Below are positions 22,236-33,850 of a DNA stretch of 64,000 nucleotides, piece after piece; positions within the stretch are counted from its first letter, which is position 1, and the number at the start of each line of letters is the position of its first letter. The stretch covers positions 183,607,432 through 183,671,431 of the forward strand of contig CM073591.1 in NCBI GenBank assembly GCA_037074705.1, given 5' to 3'. Both the position numbers and the translations under genes were made by a program. This stretch comes from Zhengitettix transpicula. Its lineage: Eukaryota > Arthropoda > Insecta > Orthoptera > Tetrigidae. The notes under the pieces were generated by a model. That model did not search any database and had not been told where the DNA came from. It worked only from the letters and a program-made list of their open reading frames with translations.

Positions 22236-24235
22236 AAGTTCTTAAATGGAAACCACCAATTTTATTGCAGTCCTATGATGAAAGTTATTTTATGTACTGG
22301 TAGCGCTGTAATCGCCAATCTAAAAGTATCCAGTGCCACTAAATTTTACGCTCTATCCCCGCTCCCTGTGAATAGGAACAGGGGTTACTCTAAAATCAAC
22401 AATGAAAACAAAATAATTCTACGTCCACGTCGTTGTCTCTGGGTAACGCTAAAACTAGTTTTTATCTTATTAGTAAACCAAAATTACAAGAATAATGTGT
22501 GTAAAATAAATAATTTTTTTTCTGCAGAAACCATATCTACAATAAAGAAAAGAATGTTCCCGCTTAAGAATTTCATCTTCTTTCACTCCCACCCCCGTGA
22601 GGTTGGGGTGAGGGTATAGTTTGGAATAATTGGAAGTCTCCCTTGGAGATAAACAATTTTCATCATTCAGTTTTTTGATACGGTGCGTAGTTTCGAGATA
22701 TTTCAATGTCTCCTGATAAATGTTTATTCAGACATGTCTGTACTGCGACAGTTTGACAACCAGAAGTTGATTGTTAGAGGTAATAAACGACCCAAAAGCA
22801 TAAGGATTCATAGCCATATGGATAAAAAAATTGGAGTGAGGTATTGTTGGTAGAAAATCTTCAGAAATGACACAATGGTCGGAAGATAACTGATGTTAAC
22901 GATTCAAAGATGAGAATAAGTGAAAGTTATTTCGTATTTAATAGTATAAATATTGTTTCCTTTTTTTTCTCCCGACGAGGGTAGGTGGGAATCTTTGGCA
23001 ACGTATGCATGTATGTACTCTTTCTTTTTGTTTTGTTTCAACAGATTGCCTGAAGCCATATGTTCCAGATAAATGTTCATAAAAAAGGGAAATTTTTTTT
23101 TATGTACGCAAGTTCAAAAACGAGGAAAAAGAAGGAACAGAAACTTAAAGTAAATAGTGGTAAATCAAATGTTTTTGGCAAATCACAGAAAATGGACGGA
23201 GGGTAACGCCTTACACATAATTTTTCTGAAATGAAATAGAAATTTATTTAGTAAGTTTACTAACTGCAATATATTGAATGAAATGGAAAGAAAAATATTT
23301 AATCTTTATACACATTAATTTGAAATAGCTGTCAATATTTACTTTGAATATCATAATTCGAAACATAATTTGTTACCGATTCATTACGGTTATTTAAATT
23401 CCCAGCACTGTAAGGTTGTTTGATGTTATATTTATCGCTACTCAAACGTGTGAATGTCAAACAAGTCAAGTTCACTTGAGTGTTAAGATCCGCAATCATA
23501 ACCGAGAACATGGCAAGACTTTCTCCTGGCATTGACTTTCTACTAAACCCGTTTCGCCTATATTCCGCATCTGTGTTCATATTAGTAATGGAAAAGATGA
23601 TTCTCGTTCCACAAAGAAACCAGTTTCAATAATTAATATTTAATAAGCATAGTAATTTTATCAGAAAATATATATGTATGTAATTATGTCGTCAGTCTGA
23701 ATTTAAAATTTAACTAACATTAAACAAAAGAAAGTTTTCTCACGAACTCGGAATGACCTATAGTTGGGGTGAGTAATAAATCATTGACAACCTCTTCTTA
23801 GAAGCCTGGAAATTAGGAAATCAGTTCATTATCACATTATTTATCTGTCAGAAAATAGTTCGTGTATTTTATTCGGGCGCTGAGTCACAAATTCAGAATT
23901 TCATCAAGCAGGGATTCTGTATTCCATAATTAAAATCTCACTTAATGAATTTATGACAAATTATCTACTAACATGACTAGTGTGTCGGTATACAAAACAA
24001 TTCGTATTTGGAACCATCGCGATCCTTGAAGACTTATTGCCTCGACATTTGGTTCATACTCGTGGCTGCATTTGAAATAAGCCATAAATGACGGCTAAGT
24101 GATAGTTGAATACATATGCAAAAAAAATTACTGGTAATGAATGGTGAGTCGATTTAATCCATACAAACGTAAGTGTATTTACGATTATAAATTTCTTACA
24201 TTCAAGCTACTAAGTTAAAAAAAGTTCGCTTCATG
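22236..24235. other. No recognised feature
   Basis: AT-rich, with scattered short frames and no repeat ends recognised. A short GC-rich patch near 22590 resembles Helitron interior sequence only weakly. Confidence 0.3.
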
Positions 24236-24239
24236 AAAT

Positions 24240-24910
24240 GTTAATTTAACCTTATCAATGCCCAATTAATACCAGTCTGCCTGGAAGCGTACGAAAATTT
24301 ATTTTTATTTATATGCTGATTCCATTTAAATTTATTGTCAATCAGCAGACCAAGAAAATGTGCGTGCTTCGAAATGTTCTCCGAATTAGGAAACAAACTG
24401 TTTGTGTTCGAAGTGAAGGTAACGATTTTAGTTTTCTCTAGATTAAGAGAAAATTTGTTTTCAGTGAAGCACAGATTGAAACGGCTCATCGCAACCTCTA
24501 CTTTCTCACGCAACGTTTCCGAGTCGCTGTCCGTGATTACCAAATTTGTGTCGTCAGCGTAGAGGACTGATTTTAAGGGATCTAAATAATTCGGTAGATC
24601 GTTAATTGTAAATGATAAAAGTAAGGGTCCCAAAATTGGGGCCTGAGGGACACCGCAGTTAATCATTCTGACAGATGCTCATTTCCATTCAAGTTTACAA
24701 TCGTAAACCTATTTTGCATGTAAGATCGAAATGAAGAAAGGGAAACTCCTCTAATTCCATAGAAATGTAATTTTCGGAGTAAAATGTCATGATCTATTAA
24801 ATCAAATGCTTTGGAAAGGTCTGCAAAAATTCCAGCCACTTTTAAGTCTTTTGTCGAGTGCGTCATGAATACTTTGAACGAAGTCTTATGAAGCCGTGTT
24901 GGGTCATTTT
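24240..24910 (-). pseudogene. LINE reverse transcriptase fragment (YADD retained)
   Basis: Two frames joined by a frameshift near 24665. The upstream frame has KVAGIFADLSKAFDLIDHDILLRKL; the downstream has GVPQ.PILGPLL..INDLPNYL and the intact catalytic box YADDTNLVI (YADD at 24550-24561). SLNLEKTKIVTF and FLGLLIDNKFKWNQHI follow. These are palm and thumb blocks of a Jockey/CR1-type reverse transcriptase, the same family as the fragments at 13.8-15.25 and 47.8-48.8 kb. It is truncated at both ends. Confidence 0.88.
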
Positions 24911-24989
24911 CCTCTAATAAAAATTATTTATATTATATTATCCCGTACACGGGTGTAAATAATTATTTAATTTGAGCATGAGAAAAATT

Positions 24990-25090
24990 GTCAACCGGAC
25001 CGAGAATAGAACGCAGGACATCCCGCTTGCCATATGGACGGTCTAACTACTAAGCTACTCTTATCGACTTTCGGTCCGGCGCGAAACTAC
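24990..25090 (-). repeat. tRNA-derived SINE head (fragment)
   Basis: On the minus strand, GAGTAGCTTAGTAGTTAGA matches a Pol III A box. About 30 bases on, GTCCTGCGTTCTATTCTCGG matches a diverged B box. Spacing and order are those of a tRNA-related SINE head. It does not fold as a functional tRNA by eye. No tail or target duplication was recognised. Confidence 0.5.
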
Positions 25091-25275
25091 GTCATAGACC
25101 TACAATGTACAAGTATCTTGTTGTTCATTCCGGTCCGGTCGGCATTTTTCCTAATTCTTAAAATAAATAACATAACGCTGCCTTAGTCCTGATGCTTAGT
25201 TATGCTTTCCTTATTTTGGAATTATTTATTTAATTTAAAATTTATAACAATTGAAGGCTACTTATACCCACTTTT

Positions 25276-25510
25276 AACCGGCCTGCTGTGGTGTAGTGGC
25301 CAGCGCCATTGCCTCGCATCACAGAGGTACCGGCATTGACATGGATGTTTGAGGTCGTCCTGGTAAATAAAATTGGTGGTAAGACTGTGGGATAATCGAC
25401 ACTCTGACCAGGTGTCACTCCTAAATCATGTGTCATGTAACATGACAGTCTAGCAGACGTCTCGGTAGGCCAAGGCCCTTTATGGGCTGTCGAGCCAAAG
25501 AATTAATTAG
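25276..25510 (+). repeat. tRNA-derived SINE with target-site duplication
   Basis: GGCCTGCTGTGGTGTAGTGG contains an A box (25288-25298), and AGAGGTACCGGCATTG is a diverged B box near 25323. The body ends CCCTTTATGGGCTGTCGAGCC, a tail type I associate with insect SINEs. Flanks TTATACCCACTTTT (25262) and TTATACCAACATTT (25511) form a 14-base target duplication with two differences. This is strong evidence of insertion by target-primed reverse transcription. Confidence 0.65.
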
Positions 25511-25600
25511 TTATACCAACATTTATAACTTTTTTTTTTAATTGGATATATTTATTATTCATATAAAATACCATAACATTACCTACTCTGCGTTTTAGAG

Positions 25601-26536
25601 GAATATTTATTCTTCCAAATCAATTTCATCCCCTTCAAAGTAATCCCTGTACGACAAAACGCACTTTTTCCAACGATTTTTCCAGTCCTCAAAACAGTCG
25701 GAATAGTCTTTTTCCAGTCCAGCCTTCAAGACCTTCTTCGATTTTGTTTTTATCTCCTCAATCGTGTCAAAACGGCGTCGCCGCATTGGCCTTTTGAGTT
25801 TGCTGAATAGCCAGAAGTCGCACGGAGCTAAATCAGGCGAATACGGTGGTTGCGGAACGATATGAGTCGAGTTTTTGGCAAACAATTCGCGAAGAAACCA
25901 ATGCAGTATGACATGGTGCATTATCGTGATGAAGGAATCAAGAGTTGTTCGCCCATAATTCCGGCCGTTTCAGACGAATTGCTTCACGTAAATGATGCAT
26001 AACGCTCAAATAATATTCTTTGTTGACAGTTTGGCCAGGCGGAAGGAATTCATAGTGCACCACACCACGATAATCAAAGAAAACTGTCAACATGACCTTG
26101 ATTTTCGGTCGACTTTTCGGTCTTGCTTCACCTTTTGCACGATATTCGCTGGATTGGTCGGTGGTTTCAGGGTCGTAGCGTAAATCCAAGTCTCGTCTCC
26201 AGCTGTCCTGGTAGTCAGCAAAGTTTCTCACACATCAACGCGACGCTTTTTTTCCCAAAAAATTGAGCGATTTTGGCACCAATCGAGACTTGACGCGTTT
26301 GAGACACAAAACATTCTTCAAAATGGTTTGGAATGAGCCAAATGATATTCCAACTATATCAGTTAGATCTCTAATTGTCAATCGACGATTTTCAAACACC
26401 AAATCTTTGATTTTTTGGACATGGCCCTCGTCGGTAGACGTTGATGGTCGCCAAGAGCGCGGTTCGTCTTCAACGCGTTCTCGGCCCTCTTTGAACTCGT
26501 TGTACCACTTATAAACGTTTTTTTTGACCACAGTGG
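25601..26536 (-). mobile_element. Mariner transposon, copy 3 (both ends damaged)
   Basis: Same family as the copies at 1848 and 32561. The right end CCACAGTGG and flanking TA (26537-26538) are kept. The left terminal repeat is absent, with similarity starting only near AATATTTATTCTTCC. At the right side the transposase N-terminus is deleted: the sequence jumps from the codons for VYKWYNEF to the terminal repeat at a shared TTTTTGA, a microhomology junction. Confidence 0.85.
25604..26525 (-). pseudogene. Mariner transposase pseudogene (copy 3)
   Basis: Readable blocks are VYKWYNEFKEGRERVEDEPR followed by RPSTSTDEGH, RLTIRDLTDIVGISFGSFQ (second helix-turn-helix), a damaged first-Asp region (the TRDETW segment is missing near 26200), and FDYRGVVHYEFLPPGQTVN. 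DNAPCHTALV near 25910 is followed by a one-base shift, and then SPDLAPCDFWLFSKLK (third Asp). The C-terminus is EGDEIDLEE. It lacks the first ~55 residues by internal deletion and has further frameshifts. Inactive. Confidence 0.85.
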
Positions 26537-26538
26537 TA

Positions 26539-27084
26539 TATGATCATTTAATGAATATACACAAAGGAGAAACTAGTGGCAGGGAATACAGTAGCTAATA
26601 TTTTCAAAATAAAAGCATAATAAATAATGCTAATATTGTGTGCAAATTACGTGAGAAATACTGAAATTAGCACAGGAACTAATAGTTACGGTGTTAACGT
26701 GTCGATAATAATAAGCCTATCAGTCACACAACAGTTGCGTGTGAACAGTTAGAGAAACTGATGGAAGACTGTTTTCTGAAAAACTGGATGCATAAATTGC
26801 GGACTCGGTGGGTTCTGACCTGGATATTTACGTGAGAGGCAATTATTTTGTGAATCTCACGCAAGATCTAGAACGGAAAAAGGATAGACACATTATTTTT
26901 TTTTCAAAGCGATCGCTTTTTGTGCCTTAGTAGTATTCTTGTCTTGCGTACATTAAAATAAGTTGGTTAATCATTACTTTTAGAGTAGGATAAGTGAATT
27001 CACAAATAATCATAACTTCAGAGTGAATAAGTCTAATAAATAAAGCAGAGCGTTTGTTGGTATGTTCCTTATACAAATCTACAC
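26539..27084. other. No recognised feature
   Basis: AT-rich; nothing identified. Confidence 0.3.
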
Positions 27085-27670
27085 GGATAGAGAAAATTTA
27101 ACCAAATTTCGTACACGTGTTCTTTGCAACCAGGAAAAAAACCTGTTGGGGTGAGACATACCCCCAGGAGAAGGGGTGAACGGGGATGGATATATTCAAA
27201 CATGCTAAAACAACCTATATTTCAGTCGGATAAATATTTTTAGACGTCAAAGAAATTGATAGTGTTTTTACCAATATTATTTGAGTATAATTTCAACCCC
27301 TTACACCATGGGAAAGGAGCACCCTTCGAGGTGGGGGTGGAGAGGAAATACAAGAAAATAACGAGAAAACAACCGAGATTAGAATCAAATCCAGGGCTAT
27401 GTCACAGGGTTTAATGTTGACATTCAATTGGTCATTTAACTCCCAGAAGCAGGGATGGAATTTTTCAAACATGTTAAATGGTCGATATATGCGTGGAATA
27501 AATAATTGTCGGTGTCAATGACGTGGATAGTATTTCTACCAATGTTATGTGTGTAAAATTTCAACCCCTTTCGGCATGAGAGAGGAGCGCGCGTAAGGGG
27601 GAGGGGGAGGAGTGGTATCATTCAAACATGCTAAAACAGACGATATTTTAGGCGGATAAATATTTTTTAG
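27085..27670 (+). mobile_element. Helitron fragment, termini missing
   Basis: It shares the interior landmarks of the complete copy at 61648: ATTTCGTACACGTGTTCTTTGC, GGGGTGAGAC, CAAACATGCTAAAACA, CGGATAAATATTTTTAG and TTTCAACCCCTT. The 5' TC end and the 3' CTAG end were not found. No Rep/helicase coding. Confidence 0.7.
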
Positions 27671-30134
27671 TGATATTTTATAGAGATTTATAGTGATACA
27701 CTATATTTACATGCATCAATGTTTTCGAACATTTGTTACGTTACCAAGTTGCCGTAACGAAGGTTCTTGCTAAAACATAGCTCGACCCTATCCCCACTAC
27801 AATTATAGGGCAGTGGACCACTGAGAATCATATTCAGACACGACTATCCGTGTCCCTCCAATTATATATTGTTCTCATCATCCGAAGTTTTAACTGATAA
27901 TTATTTTGGATCATATTCATTGACATCCGTTAGGTCAGCACTTTCAATCACTAAAATTCGCTCTTTTAACACTAATATGATTAATCGACTATCATGCTCG
28001 TTAAAATGTGTTTTTGAAACGAGAAACAGTTACATAGTAGGTAAAGAAAATTCATTCACCATCTAGAATTTTCTAGAGAAGATAGAGCCACCTGCATGCA
28101 GATAACAATTAGTTATTTCAAAAATACAAACGTACTGTTCGGTAAATCTAATTTTAAAATGAAGAAGGTTAGCAATTTCTTCTAAAGCCGCCTTCAAATA
28201 AGGTCTCAATTTCTACATAATCTAGAGTAAAATATTATCTTCCAAGTATTTTATAGCCCTAAGAATCTGGAAGACGAAATGTTAAGTTACAAATAATTAC
28301 GGACTACACAAAAGGGAGCGACTGTTACGAAAGGAATAACAAGGCCAATGTACAAAGCTTACATAAATCACTTTAATTTAGAGAGACGTTAAAACCATTT
28401 AAAGCTTTCCTACTTTATATCACATTGAAACCGAATGAAGTGTATTCGTAAATTTAACGTTTTTGATAATCAAGAAAGTGGTTATAAATGAAGTTCCATA
28501 ATTTTTTATAAATATGTCTTCAATTAAATTTAAATTAATCTATAGTGATATAAATATATGTCAATAAATATGAATATGAATATAAATATAATATTTTCAG
28601 ATATATGAATTCATGAATAATAATAAATAAATTAAATTTATGATACAATAATTCGCACTTAACATTTCTGAATATTTTGTTGCAGATCACGAATATTGGT
28701 TGCATTCTGCTGATTAATGGTTTCCACACAAGGACGACGAGAAGTTGAAGTACGCCGTAATAATGGAACAAATTAGAATAAAATACATTTGCGTAGTTGT
28801 TTTAGATATCGTCGAAACCGTATAAGATAATTTAATGACAAAAAACAATCTTTAAAATTGGATTTAATACAAAAATGAAAACATCAAAATAATAATAACG
28901 CCTTCCTCTTTCCCTCACGATTCTTTCAAAATTAGTGGACTGAACCTCGACATGGTAAATTTAATCTAATATAAACAAGTGAGGACTCTTGTCAATTCGA
29001 TACTTGATAAGACAAAATATTCATGGTACCGTGCCGGCGGATGTTTAGTTATTGTAGCTGGTGGAGTAAGGTCATACGCTGCTCTGCGCTGGCGTCGGTC
29101 GGCGTCGTGGACATCTCATGATTCTGACGAGTCCTTTGGACAGTTATAAACTCTCAACTTACCGTTGAATCATTTACTGCACGGGTCGTGACCTGGACCT
29201 GGCAAACGACTGTATATATTATTTTCTTCTCTCATCAGATTTTGAACTGCTGATTCCATATTTTTATTTTAATGTCATTGGATGACCGTATCCCAGGTGG
29301 TAAACAATGAAATTATTATTATTATATGTTACGATAAACGAAATTCTTCCAGATGTTTAAAATTTTAGCTGTACCCGTCTGCGAAACAGATGCTTCTGGG
29401 TGTCAAATTGTGCGGCGTAATAATTTTGGTCGTCATTCACATTTTTTTAACGCGTTCTTATCGTGCGCGGGTTTACTGTACCCTACTTTCTGTGTCCCAA
29501 AAGTGACGGAATTCTCCGTCAAGACCAGAAGTCCCATCCACCTAACCAAATATCTTGCGTTAATTATTATTCATTACATTTTTTATAAACGCTAATTACA
29601 CTAAATCCCAGAAAAGCTCTACCGATAGACTAAGAAGAATCATTTTGAGAAATTACAGTTAAATAAATTATTATTTTCTATTTTTCTTAATTTCCGTTGC
29701 GAACAAGAAATTTTACATTTTTTGTATGGTGTGATTTTATGTTGGTCTAATATGTAAATTCTCCTAAACTATGTTTCATATTAATATAGTCTAAGAATGT
29801 TTAAGATTAAAATTTGATAATCAAACTAGCTTTATAATCGATAGAGAATACACAGAAAATTTTCCATTCTATTGTAATAAGTATTTCTATAATAGACATT
29901 TACTTTTAATATCAAACAGTAAAAACATAAAATACAAACGTAAATCAAATTTTACTTATATATTTTCAGGCATGGATAAATTATGGGTAAATTATCGTGA
30001 GATTTTATTTTGGCAAAATGAAATTTAGAGTCATTTAAACTAAATTTTGAAACTGCAAGTTCAAGTAATTTTCTCTTATATGTGATTTCCCCGAATATAG
30101 TCGTTGAAATTACTTCGGTAATCCTCAAAACACT
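27671..30134. other. No recognised feature
   Basis: AT-rich throughout, apart from a higher-GC patch near 29030-29210 with no recognisable motif. Confidence 0.3.
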
Positions 30135-30216
30135 TTTTTTTAGGTGTAGACAGACTATGTACAGGGTAATCCACATAGTGGCAACTCCCGTCGTATAGCA
30201 TAGGAAAGGGATTTGA
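30135..30216 (-). repeat. GC-rich retroelement 3' tail, copy 4a (short)
   Basis: Only the last ~80 bases of the family, with an A run. It ends at GGGATTTGAA next to the tail of copy 4b, with CACTTTT at both sides as a possible target duplication. It may have inserted into the A tail of copy 4b. Confidence 0.65.
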
Positions 30217-30227
30217 AGCACTTTTCT

Positions 30228-30655
30228 TTTTTAGGTAACAGGCTACATGAGGGTAATCCACGTTGGGCAACTCCCCTTTAATAGCATAGGAAGGGATTTG
30301 AAAGGGGGGATGCGGAAGGGTAGAGGAAGGTAGCCAAGGGTTAACTAGGGCCCCCGGGCTATATTTTAAGGATCCTACCCGGAATTCGCCTAAAGAAATG
30401 CAGGGAAAACCCTAGAAAAACCTGCATAGGGTAGGTCGGGCATTGGGAACTTGTCCCACGCCCTTCCGATAGCGGGAGAGGAGTTTGCTGTGGGGACGCA
30501 GCATTCCCTTCTCCGTGCCTCGACCAGTTTAGGAGGCAGCTGGCCGACTATTCCAATGGGAATAGCGGACAACTCTTACCGTATGCCCAAGGAACATACA
30601 CCTCTCAGAACAGGCCGAGGTGCCTCGGCTTGTGGGAACCTTAGTTCTGGTTGCT
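30228..30655 (-). repeat. GC-rich retroelement 3' tail, copy 4b
   Basis: Same orientation as copies 1 and 2, and near-complete down to the GTTCTGGTTGC boundary at 30655. It has the A-tailed end CATGTAGCCTGTTACC. Confidence 0.75.
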
Positions 30656-31831
30656 CGTAAACTTTATGCACGTCTGGAAGTCTTTTCGCTGATAGTTTTC
30701 CTATAATTTAGCCTCTGAAGATCTCTTCGCTCGTTCTTTATAAAGAACTTATTAATTAAATTCACTGTCCTATAAATCTTGTCGTATTACTCTTCTCTTT
30801 TTAGTTTTGCTTGTATAACATTGAACGTGATCTGTTCTTTCCCGACTTCTCAACTCTTAAATACACTGACGACCCTTTCTTCATATACACTTAATTTTGC
30901 TACGAGGACTCCTGCAGATAACGTTTACATTTTCATTGCTTTAAATCATTATTTAAATCAGGCGTGTAAAAGTGATCGTCTCCAACTTAGTAAATAAATT
31001 TCCACTGCATCTGTGGACAACAGTTCTCCAAAAAATTACGCCAGTCAACTTCGTCCCTGAAGTTGCTTTACTCACCCCGCGCAAAATAATGCATGGTGAA
31101 ACATTTAATATTCATAAGTATTTATATTTTAAACAAATATTGGATTTAAAAATTTTGTCTCCTCTCAGTGTATTAACATCTTCCTTTTGTCGAAGTTGAA
31201 CGCTTCAACCCCCAAAAAAAATATTTGTATTTTGCCGATATGGTGAAAGATATCCAGGAGAGATTGAGTTATAAAGTACTGTACTGATATAAAATCTAAC
31301 AGCATGATGAAACATTGCTGTAGTATATAATCAAGGGTAATGCGATAATCTCCAAACCAACAATAGAACGATTTTCAACGTTTATGATCTGTAACCATTG
31401 TCTTCAACAGTGTGGTTTGAAGTTATTCATCGGAGAAATTAAAGGGCAGGGTTAAAGTTATCTTAAGATGTCTACGATTGGAAAGCCGTACGAGCATTCT
31501 GTTCTCCTTTCAGTGCAGGTGTTCGTAACCAGATTCCTTTGACAGTAACGATAACAACATGCTGAAATTATAACAGCGACGTATTTTCAAATATGTGGAA
31601 AATTAGAACTATAAAGACCTTCTGATTTTTTCTGTAATGAATAAAACTAACACGCCTGGTTTACGTATTTACGTATTTGTAATGAGAAAATACCACATAC
31701 CACAAAAAAACGTTTACTTAAGCCACGTCATTATAGAACATCAGGTGAAATTCCTTAGCACAGGGGAGAACTATACGATGGTTATATTGTTCTCAACCTG
31801 ATAATGGTTATTTTATATATTGTAAAATGAT
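30656..31831. other. No recognised feature
   Basis: AT-rich, with frames shorter than 80 codons and no motif. Confidence 0.3.
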
Positions 31832-32102
31832 TGTTACATTGCGAGGTACGGTCGAGACCCATGGCGAGGGGGAATTGTAATGTTTATGCACGTGCCGGAA
31901 ATGCGAAGTTGTTTTAGGCGAAAGCCAAGGAGAGAAGCGGAGGGGGCTGTTCCAGGCTGGACTCGATCAAGGATGGACGTGCTCCAACTAGATTACAAAG
32001 TTTGATAAACCACGCCTTGAAGTTAACTTCTGCCTCATGTTCGATTAAATAAAAGTAATAAAATATTAAAAAGTTGTTTTGGTGATTTTCTCCCAAAAAT
32101 TA
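31832..32102 (+). mobile_element. Candidate short LTR of a second LTR-element family
   Basis: It begins TGTTACATTGCGAGG and runs about 270 bases through a GC-rich part and AATAAAA signals to AAAAATTAC. A primer-site-like TGGCGCCCAAAC follows at once. The 3' end lacks a clean CA and there is no partner LTR, so the boundaries are tentative. Confidence 0.4.
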
Positions 32103-32103
32103 C

Positions 32104-32118
32104 CTGGCGCCCAAACAT
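32104..32118 (+). promoter_or_regulatory. Primer-binding-site-like TGGCGCCCA
   Basis: The first nine bases match the tRNA-Lys-type primer-binding site exactly; the rest has diverged. Its place directly after the candidate LTR supports that call. Confidence 0.4.
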
Positions 32119-32194
32119 GAATAATTAACGAAAAAACGCAAGGAGGGTAGCGGAGCAGCTACAATATATAATCTTATTCAGGTGTAAAAACATT

Positions 32195-32345
32195 ATTACT
32201 TAATTGTCTTGGTCTGCTCAACAACATCCTTCCATTCTTTCCTGTAGTTTGCTTTATGAGTCCAGTTTTTTAGCATCTTGCTTTTTAGATCCTTTTGGCC
32301 ATCATCTTTCTCTCAGCTCTTAGGTCTCCTTTAGTCCCTGTTGTT
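32195..32345 (-). pseudogene. LINE C-terminal tail remnant
   Basis: The minus strand reads GTKGDLRAERKMMAKR, and in a shifted frame KMLKNWTHKANYRKEWKDVV followed by EQTKT. This resembles the W...A.DR..W..VVE.AKT ending of insect LINE ORFs seen at 21601. Stops and a frameshift are present. Confidence 0.4.
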
Positions 32346-32560
32346 ATTGGGCTCCAACAGTATATTTTCCTTACTACATTATATTCATTCTTTCGGCACA
32401 CATGTTAAATTTGAACGTAATATGACTGGTTATGTGTTTAAACAACATAAGTTCATTTATAATAATATTATCTCTAATTCTCCAATTACCATCACGTTGT
32501 TTCTGGTACAAATATTGTCCTCAATATTTTCCTTTCAAAGATTATTAACATTTGTATATA

Positions 32561-33848
32561 CCACTGTTAACAAAAACTAAGGTGAATTTCTTTATAAAAT
32601 ATAAATTCTTTATTTATTCTTCTAAATCAATTTCATGCCCTTCAAAGTAATCCCCGTCCGATAAAACGCACTTTTTCCAACGCTTTTTCCAGTTCTCGAA
32701 ACAGTCGGAATATTCTTTTCCGGTATAGCCTTCAAGACCTTCTTCGATTCGGTTTTTATCTCCTCAATCGTGTCAAAACGGCGTCCCCGCATTGGCCTTT
32801 TGAGTTTGCTGAATAGCCAGAAGTCGCACGGAGCCAAATCAGGCGAATACAGTGGTTGCGGAACGATATGACTCGAGTTTTTGGCAAATAATTCGCGAAG
32901 AAACAAATGCAGTATAATATGGTGCATTTTCGTGATGAAGGAACCAAGAGTTGTTCGCCCATAATTCCGGACGCTTCAGACGAATAGCTTCACACAAACG
33001 TCACATAACGCTCAAATAATATTCTATGTTGACAGTTTGGCCCGGCGGAAGGAATTCATAGTGCACCACACCACGACAGTCAAAGAAAACTGTCAACATG
33101 ACCTTGGTTTTCGATCGACTTTGACGTGGTCTTTTCGGTCTTGCTTAAACCTTTTGCACGATATTCGCTGGATTGGTCGGTCGTTTCCGGGTCGTATGCG
33201 TAAATCCAAGTCTCGTCTCTAGTAATGACGCATTTCAAGTGGTCCTGATAGTCAGACAGCAAAGTTTCACACACATCAACGCGACGCTTTTTTTTCCAAA
33301 AAATTGAGCGATTTTGGCATCAATCGAGACTTGACGCGTTTGAGACACAAAACATTCTTCAAAAGTGTTTAGGCTGAGCCAAATGATATTCTAACACTAT
33401 CAGCGAGATCTCTAATTGTTCATCGACGATTTTGAAGCACCAAATCTTTGATTTTTTGGACGTGGCCCTCGTCGTTAGATGTTGATGGCCGTCCAGAGCG
33501 CGGTTCGTCTTTTAACTCGTTGTGCCACTTATAAACGTTTTTTTTGTGCCATAGTTTGATCACCAAAGGCCTTCCGCAACATTTTTAACGTGTCCGCACA
33601 AGAATATTCGTTCCGCAAAGTTTGATGCAAGTTCTTTGTTCAACAAAATCACCCATTTAAAAAATCGAAAAATTCACTTTTGGTTGTTTACAAAAACACG
33701 TGTAACTCGCAGATAATTAAACCTTTTAACAAACAGACGGTTGGCAAATATTATAGACAGTCCTACCAACCTAGTAAAAAAATTATTTGCCTTCCTAATA
33801 CCCGGGAGGTTTAAATGACAATTTCGCCTTACTTTTTGATCACAGTGG
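32561..33848 (-). mobile_element. Mariner transposon, copy 2 (near full length)
   Basis: At 1,288 bp, about the usual ~1.3 kb of mariner elements. Inverted ends CCACTGTTAACAAAAACTAA and ...CTTTTTGATCACAGTGG are flanked by TA at 32559-32560 and 33849-33850. It is the reference for the deletions seen in the other two copies. Confidence 0.9.
32614..33656 (-). pseudogene. Mariner transposase pseudogene (copy 2)
   Basis: It spans 1,043 bp, about the ~345 codons typical of mariner transposase. It retains the N-terminal helix-turn-helix, VITRDETWIYAYDPETTDQ (first Asp) near 33210, and FDCRGVVHYEFLPPGQTVN near 33060. The second-Asp region near 32925 is damaged (MHHIILH in the main frame). SPDLAPCDFWLFSKLK lies near 32830 with the third Asp, and the C-terminus is near 32616. 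Several one-base indels break the frame. It is the longest but still non-functional copy. Confidence 0.88.
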
Positions 33849-33850
33849 TA

